Below are positions 47,691 through 57,688 of a DNA stretch of 64,000 nucleotides, one piece after another. The notes beneath the pieces were generated by a model. That model did not search any database. It worked only from the letters and a program-made list of their open reading frames with translations, and had not been told where the DNA came from. This stretch comes from Erythrophleum ivorense (taxonomy: Eukaryota; Streptophyta; Magnoliopsida; Fabales; Fabaceae): NCBI GenBank assembly GCA_026724425.1, contig JAIUCV010000004.1, positions 3,668,001 through 3,732,000 on the forward strand. The letters are read 5' to 3'. Position 1 is the first letter of the stretch. The number at the start of each line of letters is the position of its first letter. The translations under genes and the position numbers were made by a program.

Positions 47691-48131
47691 TATTTGGAGA
47701 ATTGATTATTCAATATATTAAATATCATATTTTGATTAAAATCTGATAATAAAAAGATAAATAATTACATATAATTTTTTAAAAAAAAATAAATATATAA
47801 AGAGATCTCTATGTGTCCTGTGTCCCCTTGAAGACTAACCCTCATCTTCTTACATTACCATTCTTATTCATTGGGCATTTTTCTTCATTTTACTTTCTCT
47901 ATTCATTGGAAGTTAGATTTTGAACAAGTGATCAGTTTTCTCCTATCTTTGCTTGAGGAATGCAATCAGATCTACTTGAGACAAAATGTGAAGTGGAGGA
48001 ACTAGTCTAAAAATAAATGTTAGGGAGAATATATGGAAGTTCAAATTAGACATAAAAGCTTCTTTGCCCTGGGTGTAAACAACAGTGGTTGACATTTATT
48101 TATTTTGGTTCACAATTGACATATAGTTAAA
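47691..48131. other. Intergenic
   Basis: AT-rich; nothing recognised. It is probably the original neighbour of the inverted segment's far end. Confidence 0.4.
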
Positions 48132-48725
48132 GTATGTTTGGATTGAGGAGAATGGAGGGGAAGGGAAGGAAATGAATTTTTAATTTTGACATTTTCTTTT
48201 ATTTAGATTTGTAAAAGTTCAAGATTTAATTTTTTTCTAAACTTATTTTACTAAACAGAAGAAAAATTACATTTAGATATGATAAAAGAGAAAGTAAACT
48301 CCTACTTCAACTAAAAAACATAACTCAAAAAAATATAAGATAACTTTATCTTAAACAAAATTAGATAACTCTATCATAATTAAAATTGAAAACTTACACT
48401 AATTTTATCTTAACCAAAGCCAAACACTTGAACTAATTCTAAACACATAAAATGTTATCCTAAACTAACTAAAAACAAATAAGTTTTACTTAAAATAAAA
48501 CAAATAAAATTACTAAAAATAGCTTAATTAAAATTAATTGTAATTTTCAACAAAGATTTAAATTTAACATATTTATTTGTTTTCTACTCTTTCCATTCAT
48601 TTTCCTCAATCCAAACATAATCTAAGAGAAAATACATCATATTTAAATCTAAACCAAAGAAAATATCAAAATTAAAAATTTCATTTTCCTTCCCTTACAT
48701 TCCATTCTCCTCATTCCAAATGTAC
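48132..48725. mobile_element. MITE with about 80-bp inverted ends
   Basis: The left end (GTATGTTTGGATTGAGGAG...) and the right end (complement GTACATTTGGAATGAGGAG...) match over about 80 bases, including the GGGAAGGAAATG and TTTTTAATTTTGA blocks. An extra internal copy of the end motif lies near 48585-48625. About 590 bp, noncoding. Target duplication not clear. Confidence 0.65.
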
Positions 48726-49029
48726 ATTTCAAAGTTATTGCAATGACGTGCTCCTTTTTATTCTTATTAGCATGTACCCCAATAGATCCAGGAGTTCAAA
48801 AATTTTGTTGTAAGTCCTACATAAGACTCAAAAAAAAAAAACAATGGGCCCCATAGTACAATAAGAAAAAAGTTTGAATGAACAATAAACGGACTGAATA
48901 TTATGAATAGTGTGTCAAGTTAAATTTTCTCCATGGGCCCTATAGCAAATAGTGCAAGTAAACAATATGATGATGAAATGCTATGGGCAATACTATAATC
49001 AATGCACAATGGACAGTGAGAAGACCACA

Positions 49030-49630
49030 ACTTTTTATTAGGGGTATTCACTAGGCTCAAAGGCTTAGTGGGCCCAGCCTTACCCGGGCAAATCGAGTTG
49101 AGTTGGACTGGGCATAAAATTTTTTTAAAAAAAATTTAAGGTTAGGGCGAGCCACAAAATCAGGTTGGGTTGGACATCGGGTTGACCTTTAAGACTATGT
49201 TGGCTCGACCCGACCTGAAAAATAATTTTATTTTTTTAAAAAATATTTTTTTAATAAATATTTATATCAAAATTTTAATTTTTTTAAATATAAAATATAA
49301 TTTTATAAAAATTTATGTAAAAATTTTCTTTTTTTAAGTATTATTTTATAATTTTAATAATAAATTTAAGTTGGCCATAAAGGATATATTAGTCTAATTA
49401 AATCTAAAAAAATAAAAAAAAATTATAAAGATTTATATTAAAATTTTAATTTTTTAAAGATAAAATATAATTTTATAAAAATTTATATAAAATTTTTGTT
49501 TGAGATTATTTTACAATTTTTATAATAAATAAAAAAAATGTCGGGCCACCTGATTTAATATAAATCAGTCAGGGCCGAGCCAAGATCGAGTAAAGCTAAA
49601 ATCCTACCGACCCATATACACCTTTATTTT
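49030..49630. mobile_element. Non-autonomous element-like block
   Basis: GC-richer ends around an AT-rich core, with GGGTATTCACTAGG at the left and a complementary-type GGTGTATATGGGTCGG at the right. A similar design is seen at 54480-55195. It lies just upstream of the AIR carboxylase remains. Ends are only weakly inverted, so the class is uncertain. Confidence 0.35.
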
Positions 49631-49725
49631 TTATATATACAAGATTCTTTTATAGAAAAGATAATTCTCTTTATTTATTATTGTCTGTCACAATTTTGTC
49701 CAAGAAATCTACTTAATGATTGCAG

Positions 49726-50997
49726 GGGAGCTTGATTTCCATTTAGCTCATCAATTGATGGAAAGGGCATTGACCATTCTTGGGGCTACGATTCATTGGT
49801 ATGATAAGCCAGGTGAACTTCTGCATATGTAGTAAGTGATATTATGTCTTATTTCACTTTTGGGTTGCAAGGTACACACATTCGCACGAAACAAACAACA
49901 TCATTGTCATGACAATCTGTCAGAGATGAGAAAGCAACGGAAGATGGGCCACATCACCATTGTTGGGCCTTCCCTGGCCAATATTGAAAGAAGTCTTGCA
50001 ATAATGGTTGAAGCGAAAAGATTTGATTACAAGGCTGCAGGTTAGTGATATAAATTTCTTTTTTCTTATTCTTTAATCTTTATCTTTGTACTTATCAACA
50101 TTATACGGCTTGAGACTCAAGAATAAATATAATTTACTTTGTTGTCTTTTTCCCTCTATCATCTCATATGCAATAATTTAATTGGTACAACAAGGAGTTC
50201 GCACCTATATAACATATTAAGACTAAGAATACATGCAATTTTTAAAACACCTATTAGCTGAAATCATGTGTGTACATATATATATTTAGAGAGAGAGAGA
50301 GAGAGAGAGAGTTCTGCAATTATGTGTCCCCTATCTTGGAATTTTGTCCTGGATTTTATCAATGTTGGTTTTGGAATGTAACCTTCAATTTTTGTGACTG
50401 GAGAAACAGAACAAGTGTTTCTTCCCTTTTTTTTTTAAACAAGTACTTTTGTTTTATTTATTTTTCTTTTCCATATATCACAAGGAAAATAGGAATATAA
50501 AGAAGAGGATATATATGTATATATGATGGTTTACACAAGGACCCCTATTGTGTTAAAATATGAGCAATCGTTTAGCCTTATTACAAGTGTCTGTCTGTCT
50601 TTATTAAAACCTCATGTAAAATTTGTAGTTTCTTTGTTGTCCTATGATTATAAGTTTCTTACTAACCTATATATTTGTTGGCTATGTAGATGCCAAAAGG
50701 TGTCCCTGCTGCGATAGTTGCCATAAACAATGCAACGAATGCTGGATTGCTGGCTGTTAGGATGTTGGGCATTGTTGATAATAACCTTTTATCAAGTTTC
50801 CCCCTCTTTCTCTCTGGATATCTATGATGAGAAATTTTTAGAGAAAATTTGGAAATATTATCGCACTTGCCACTAATGTGACTATTATATTACTTTGCAG
50901 GATGAACCAATATCAAGAGAACTAAAGAGAAAATGCCTTGAGGAAAGGAGAGAAGCTAGAGAAAGATGGTTGGGAATTGTACTTAAATGGTACTTAA
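49726..50997 (+). pseudogene. Plant AIR carboxylase (PurK-PurE fusion) 3' remnant
   Basis: Exon-like pieces with splice signals: 49726-49812 (ELDFHLAHQLMERAL, then ATIHWYDKP), 49924-50040 (EMRKQRKMGHITIVG), 50690 to about 50795 (MPKGVPAAIVAINNATNAG) and 50901-50997 (MNQYQEN, then EKLEKDGWELYLN). These match the end of the PurK part, the linker and the extreme C-terminus of plant phosphoribosylaminoimidazole carboxylase. The PurE catalytic core, with its GSDSDLP and SAHRTP motifs, is missing between the second and third pieces. A TAA at 50923-50925 interrupts the last exon, and the donor after the third piece looks damaged. No 5' half is present. Introns are kept, so it arose by DNA duplication, not by retroposition. 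Confidence 0.8.
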
Positions 50998-50999
50998 TT

Positions 51000-53110
51000 G
51001 CAACCCCATAATTTGCTGATTCTTAAGATATTGACAATCTAATTTTGTAGCACTGCAATGTTTTGATACACAAAAACCATATCAAGAGAGTACTTTTGGA
51101 CCTGAGGATATATCAACAATGCTTACAAGACACCGACAGAGAATAATAACTAGATGTGGCGAGGTCTCAGAGAAAAGGCTTGTATCAAATTTGACACTAA
51201 GTGTTATCAAAATGATTCCTTTACTTATTCCATTCATTGATAAAATGTACAAATGTTACAATGGAATCTCATTTTCTTGTTCACTTCAACAATTGTAGGT
51301 GGGCATTTTATGCGCTGCTTGTATTGGTGGAAAGTTCTTTTCGAGATTTTTTTTGGTGCTTAGAGATGGAAAATATTTAACGGATAGAAATTATTTATCC
51401 CATCACTTCATTGTATTTAGGTTCAAAATGAGATCATTTTTTGCATTATAAAAGATTCAGGGGCCTCAAATGTTTGAATCTAAATGCTTAGGAGAGGCAT
51501 TATGGATCTTGTCTAGTAGACATGTGCATTTATGCTGTGGGTGTCTTAAATTGCTTCTTGTGCCAGAAAAGAGAGATCAGGCGAGGGATTGTGATTTGTT
51601 CCCTGCCTCAAGGATCAAAATGATCTTGCTTACTTCCTAGCGTTGTTTTTGGGTATCTGATATAAGATGATATTTTGAAGTCTGGTTTCATATGCTTTTC
51701 TTTGCGTAAGTTATGTTTCTTTCTAAGCCTTAATTAGGTGTGAATTGAATTTGAACCTCATCAACTGAAATAACCATAAATAATATTTTTGTTTACATAG
51801 ACTTTATAATCATTTGCCCTGTCATGGTTGCTTTGTGGAAGAACCTAACTAGATGGAAGTATCTAAAACTTATAATTTGTCAGACCTTCTGATTACTACA
51901 TGCATCACTGTTTGATGACTTTGACAATTTTCTTTTTCCTTTTTATGCTGCTACTTTTGTCTGGACCATCCATAGAGGTCCCAGCCCATGATAAGAATAT
52001 GTGCTTTACAATAAAACTACAAAATGAGAAGGGGAAAAAAAAAACAAGAAGGATAATAAAGTTATAATAGTTTTCACTTTGCATAAAAAATAATACCGAA
52101 GAAAATTGCGTATATAGGCTTTTAATATTGTATTACTCATATGTTAATTTGAAGTGAGTAATATATTATAAGGTTTCAATACAACCGATGTTATTTCTTC
52201 AATTGAATTAATGAAGTAGACCTAAATCCTACCAGTTCCTTCATAGTCTTGGAAGACCTGGAGTGAAACAACTTGCAGGAAGGTCAAGATTCCATTGGAA
52301 AAGGTATTCTGCAACTCGAGATCTTGAGTGTGTTTGGAACGTGGGTAACGCAACGGACAGGAAGGGAAAATGATAGGGAAACTCGGTTTTGTGCGTTTGG
52401 TACGTGGTTCAACTCTTCCGACGACGTCCGTGATTCCAACAGATGTAGGAGATAGCTCTCTCTTTAGCTGAAACGACAGAATGAGGAGGGATTTGAAGGA
52501 GAGGGGCGCCAGATGACGATTTTGCCCTTCATCTCCTTCTTTGCTTCGTTGTCGTGTTGAACCTGTAAGGAGTGAGCCGTTGATTGAGAATATGGAATTG
52601 GAAATAAGCCGATCATTCGAAACCCTATTGACGTTGACCTAAGTGTACGGCTCCAATTCAGAGACTTCAGTGCCTTTGAATTTCAGAAACCTGGGTGAGT
52701 CTTTGTTTGAATCTCGTTGCTAGCAAGTTTTTTTTTTTTTCAATCTAACAACTACCCAATTTCAGAAACTTGCGATTGCTAATGGGTTCGTTTAAATTTC
52801 GTCCTTTCATTTAGTTAAGGTGTCAAATCAGATGAAGTGAAATTTTTTTCTAGCTGTTTGAGAAATCGATTAAGTAGAAGTGTTTTGCATAGTTACTGAT
52901 GGTTGATAGGTTTATTAACCAATGCCTCGTGCCTCAAATGACGGCAGCGACTGGTGTCCGGCGAATACGATGGCAGAGGCGGCTGGATCGTCCACCACGA
53001 TTTTGGCCAAGGAGGTCATGCTCTGCATTGGTGAACTGGGGAAGAAACCGAGTTTTATTTTGTAATATACAGGCTATAAAAATACATTGCACATTTTATT
53101 ACTTTTTTAT
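51000..53110. other. Intergenic, no gene recognised
   Basis: Short open frames at 52273-52455 and 52899-53213 have no recognisable domain. The patch 52290-53060 is clearly less AT-rich than its surroundings and may be an old exon or promoter region of an unidentified gene. Confidence 0.4.
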
Positions 53111-53111
53111 G

Positions 53112-53735
53112 GGGGTATTTGAGTTATTTTATTTTATCTTTTTTTTTCTTATTTTTATATTATTTTATTCCTACCAAACAATGAAAGGTAAATCCAATTA
53201 TATTTCTTTTTAAGTCATATCCAATATCTCGTTTTATTTCATTTTTTTTAATCTTATTCGTATCAAAACATTTTCTACGTATTAAACATAACTTTATTAG
53301 TAAGGAACAAAAGTCACAATCAAATGGTGCAAAGACCTTTATGTGGTTAATTGTGACAAGCAAAATTGTCATGTCATATAATTATTATTTTGTTTGTTCC
53401 ATGTGGTTAAGAATAAGGCTTTTTAACACGGTATTTAGGTATTTTTATCTTCTATTTTTATATTATTTTATTCATACCAAACATTAGAAAATAAATCTAA
53501 TCTCATTCCTTTTTTAGGTGATACCAAATATTATGTTGATAATAATTTTTTTTATTTTATTCTATTTTTTTTCATTTTCTTTTTTATGACGAAACATGAC
53601 CTTAAAGTGAAAGGCAAGAAGTCACGTTCAAATGGTGCGAATACCCTTGTGTGGTTATATCTGTCAAGCCAAATTGCTCTGTCATGTAATTATTAATGTT
53701 AGTCCCACATGGTTAAGGATAAGGACTTTTGACAC
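53112..53735. repeat. Tandem duplication, two units of about 300 bp
   Basis: The unit at 53112-53430 and the unit at 53440-53735 share blocks in the same order: TATTATTTTATTC.TACCAAACA, AAGTCACRNTCAAATGGTGC, and CATGTGGTTAAG.ATAAGG-type ends. They have diverged noticeably, so the duplication is old. Noncoding. Confidence 0.65.
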
Positions 53736-53769
53736 TGTTATTCCAACGCCAGAAAAGTAAAAGTCAAAG

Positions 53770-54475
53770 TTGAAAAAATCGGATCGGACCGGCCAGTTCG
53801 ACCGGGAACCGGTCCTTAGTTCGGTTCGGTCGAGGTTGAAAATCGATCAAGCAAAAAATCGATCAAGAACCGGTAAAAATCGGTCAAAAATCGGTGAAAA
53901 CCGGTCTGAAGTAATTTTCTTTTTTTTTGTTGTATAATAGAATAATTTATCTTAAATAAATTGGACAAATTAAAAATAGGAAGTAATAAAAAAGATGAGG
54001 GAGTTGAAATATGAATTTTTTTTTAAAAAGAAAGAGAATATAAAAAAAATAAAATGTGCATAATTAATTATTCTTTATACTTTCTTTCTATTATGTTCAA
54101 TTTTCTTTCTCTCAAATATCAAGGTATTTACCTAAAATTATTATTTATTATTTTATTTTTTAATAATAAGTAGAATCTTAATATAATTTAGAAATTCTAA
54201 AAATTTAATATTGAATATTATTAACTTTTAATCATAGATAATTTTTATTTTAAATTAAACATTAATTTTTGTAATATCTTAAGAAATATTGAATTAGTAA
54301 TCAAATATTTAAAATTTACTAATATTTATTTATATATTAAAATTTTAAAACATAAAATTTTTTAAAATAATATATTTAATTATTACCGGTTCGACCACGG
54401 TTCGACCGATGAACCGTGAACCAGTACCTTCACCGGTTCAATGACCGGTCCAATTTTAAAAACATTGGTAAAAAC
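53770..54475. mobile_element. MITE-like element with CCGGTT-rich ends
   Basis: Left end rich in GGACCGGCCAGTTCGACCGG-type sequence; right end is its inverted counterpart (GGTTCGACCGATGAACCG, then CAATGACCGGTCCAATTTT). AT-rich core, no coding sequence. Such ends are common in plant DNA-transposon-derived MITEs. Confidence 0.5.
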
Positions 54476-54479
54476 TAAG

Positions 54480-55003
54480 GGTGGGTACGAGCGAGATGGA
54501 TTGAGATATACTTCAATTTGAGTCCTCTTCCGATTTTAATTTCAAGGTGAATTTTTCATCTTAAGCCTAGCTTGCCTTAAAGTTAACTTGATTATAATCA
54601 GGTCAGATTCGAACCGAGTCGAGCCAATCAAGCCAACATGTCAATTTTTTTTTTATTTTTTTTTTAAATTTTAAATTTTAAATTTTAAATTTTATATTTG
54701 TTCAATTATTTTTGGTATATAATCATTTTCTAATATATTTTTTTAAAATTTATACAATAGACATGAAAAAATATGAACTCAAGAGAAAAAATAAAAAAAA
54801 CGAATATAATAGCTAAATTTTGAAAAAATATGTATTTTTTAATATTATTTTTTTATATGAATGTGATAATTATATTTAAGAGAGTTCTAACATAAATTTT
54901 GACCCTTTAGTTATTTATAATTTATAAAATATATTTAAAAATTTTTGGCTAAAATTATGAAAAAAACTTTAAAAAAGAATTATTTTTAATTTAGTTCTTA
55001 TCT

Positions 55004-55041
<38 letters not shown>

Positions 55042-55195
55042 CTCCAGGCCAGGCCCAATAGAGTCAAAAGGTTATTCTGAATCCCGACCCGACCTTGTTT
55101 TAATTTTTTTTTTAATTTTTTCGACTCGTTCCAACCTGATGCACAATCGAGCCAGAACGGGTCAATCGGACCAGGACAATTTTGCATACCCCTAG
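54480..55195. mobile_element. MITE-like element, GGGTACGAGC/GCATACCC ends
   Basis: Directly abuts the previous element. Ends GGGTGGGTACGAGC and TTTTGCATACCCCTAG, GC-richer flanks and an AT-rich core with TA and GA microsatellites at about 55003-55041. Noncoding; classification uncertain. Confidence 0.4.
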
Positions 55196-57150
55196 TAAAA
55201 ACCCTCAAACTTAGTCATAAGTTTTGTTTTAACTCTTTTTTGTTAGAGGACATAATAATGAAGGAAATTTAAAATATGGGTAGGAAGAAGTATGTAAGAT
55301 AAAAAAAAATTATTTTATCATTACTTTTAGAAAATAATTTGATAAATAAAATAATAAATATAAACGTATAATGAATATTACACAAATTATATAAAAGGAT
55401 TACATAGACAATACTGTTAATCAAATAAAACCTTAATCTTTTTTATTTTAAATTTTTTAAAATGTGAAAGAAGGGGTGGGGGGAAAGAATTGAGGGGGGA
55501 GGGATGGGTTGTTGGAATAATACAACATATTATGGAATAAAAATATAATATTTTATAAAAACTAATGACAAATATTTATTAAAAATATTTTTACAGCAAA
55601 AAAAATAAAATTTAACCTTTCAAGTTTTTATTAAAAAATTTTTATTTTTATTTTAAAAATTTTAATTCTTAATTTATGACTGAAGATAAATTAAGAAGCC
55701 TAGTTCAATAATAATGTATTGTATTATTAAAATAATAAATGAGATTACAAGTTATTTCTTCTATAATGTATTATATTATGTGGCTAATAGAATAAAAAAC
55801 TTGTTATTGAAGTAAGTTAATCTCTTATTTTAAATATATTGAGATAACTTTTTTGGGATAAGATTCTTAATAAAATTAAAAAAATCATGCAAATAAGTTA
55901 AAATTAAATTAAATTATAATTAGAAATATAATCTTATCAATGAAATCATAATTTATAAATTTATTATTATTAGTCCTATTTCAATATTTTATTTTAAAAA
56001 TTAAAATATAATTCATATAATATTTGTTGTAAAAAATATATATTATACATAATAAAGATACACACACACACATATATATATCCTCCCTCGCACCTGCATT
56101 CTTTCATTCATTCAAAGAAAACGCGAGGTTTGCGACATTGCATTCCCACACCCCCACCCCCCCCCCCCCCCCCCCCCCCCCCCAAAAAAAATAAATGTTT
56201 AGAAAAATAAAAATTACAATTGAATGTCAACGTTTTCGCTTAACTATAATTACAGTGTCAAAAAGTCAAGAATACACGTGCAGATCCTTTATAATAAGAG
56301 AATTACTGTAGGTCGTCGCGTAATGCGATTCTACCTTTTTTCTATTTTTTGATTAAAAAATATAATTTTGTGAATACAAATTTTAATTCCCAAAAGAATT
56401 ATATTTTAAAATTTTTTAAAATATAATTTATTTTACAATTAAAATTTTTTTCTTCAAATTATAATTTTTACATTTTGATACTTTTAAAAGTATTTTGTCA
56501 GATTCCGGTTAGTATGTTAAAGTTTGCTCCTGTCTCTGGCTATATAATCAAAGCTTGTTTTTGTTTGTATCCAGGACCCAGTTTGATTAGTATATATAAT
56601 TGTGTTTATCAAATGAATTCTCGCCAAAAAGTTTCTCCTCATGAAATCTATTATTTATAGTTTTTTTTTATATTTATCTTGTTAATATGACTATATTCTA
56701 CACTTGTCTCTAAATTAGAATCATGTGCAACAGAAAATATTAATATATTGCGATAATTTATCACAGAAAATTATTTTGTCTATGGGCTTATATTTTGAAA
56801 AAAAATTTTAAAAAAATTAAAAAAATATTTAATCCTAAAATAACAGAAAACTCAAAAAAGTCTAAAGGAGTATATATTAATTATTTTTAACATACTGAGA
56901 AAAAGATTCTCCACTCATAATATAGAGTTTTATACTCATTATAAATAAAGTATAAAATTTAATCCTAAATATTTGCCCTTTGCTTGTAAAAGGCATAAAA
57001 GTCATTTTTCTATAAATATTACGATGCATCATCTAAGAAAAATAAATTGTATTAGATAAAATTGCAAAGCCTGTTTTAAGGTCCAACAACCCTTTTGGTA
57101 TAATTGTGGGACGCAGGTATTCGTTTGCCCAAAATACAAGCTAAGGCAAC
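55196..57150. other. Intergenic with C27 tract
   Basis: AT-rich. A homopolymer of 27 C followed by A8 lies at 56157-56191, preceded by an AC/TA microsatellite (about 56058-56080). A 61-codon frame at 56475-56660 shows no family resemblance. Confidence 0.6.
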
Positions 57151-57153
57151 CTT

Positions 57154-57221
57154 TATAAATACTTTTCAGAGCCTTCCCTATAAAGACTTTTCAGAGCCTT
57201 CCGGTGGGCTTCCTGAAGCCC
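57154..57221. repeat. 24-bp direct repeat and small hairpin upstream of CMK
   Basis: 57154-57177 and 57179-57202 are direct copies differing at one base (core ACTTTTCAGAGCCTTCC, each starting TATAAA). They are followed by GGGCTTC-CT-GAAGCCC (57206-57221), a 7-bp stem. They lie about 480 bases before the CMK start codon and could be promoter-associated. Confidence 0.6.
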
Positions 57222-57527
57222 AACGGGAAAGCCCCGCATCTAATATGACCCAGCTTATATAGCTGGTATTCAACTATTCTAAAGAAAAAAATTAAAATAA
57301 ACATAGACTGTACCAATTTTTTATAAGATTTAACTAAATTGCAAGTAATAAGTAATAATTAAGTTAATTTTAAGTCTTAAGATAAAAGTTTTATTTGATT
57401 TCTAATATAATAGTAAATATTTAATTATATATATTTTTAAAAATATATATTATAAAAATTATTTTAGTATAATTTAGTCTAAGAGAGAACCACGAAGAAA
57501 ACGAGTTTGACCGAAAAGATTATAAAC

Positions 57528-57632
57528 ATGGCACTAGTTAGACTATGGAGGAGAGCTGAAAAATTGGACGAAGATATTGATTCATTCGATCAGTCAAAAC
57601 TGATATTGGAACAACAGAAGCACATCTCCTGA
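57528..57632 (+). other. Possible upstream ORF of CMK, 34 codons
   Basis: ATG at 57528 opens a 34-residue frame (starts MALVRLWRRAEKLDEDIDSF) that ends TGA at 57630-57632, 56 bases before the CMK ATG and in a different frame. Codon use and charge pattern look protein-like. Whether it is in the CMK leader depends on the unknown transcription start. It could equally be a chance frame. Confidence 0.35.
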
Positions 57633-57688
57633 GAGCAAGAGAGCAGCACACTCGTTGACCTCAGGATTCTGTCCACTTTTAGCTATCC

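Noticed and set aside
52273..53213. Two plus-strand ORFs in a less AT-rich patch as a gene
   Set aside because: Neither resembles a known family and they cannot be joined convincingly. Kept only as a remark in the spacer entry.
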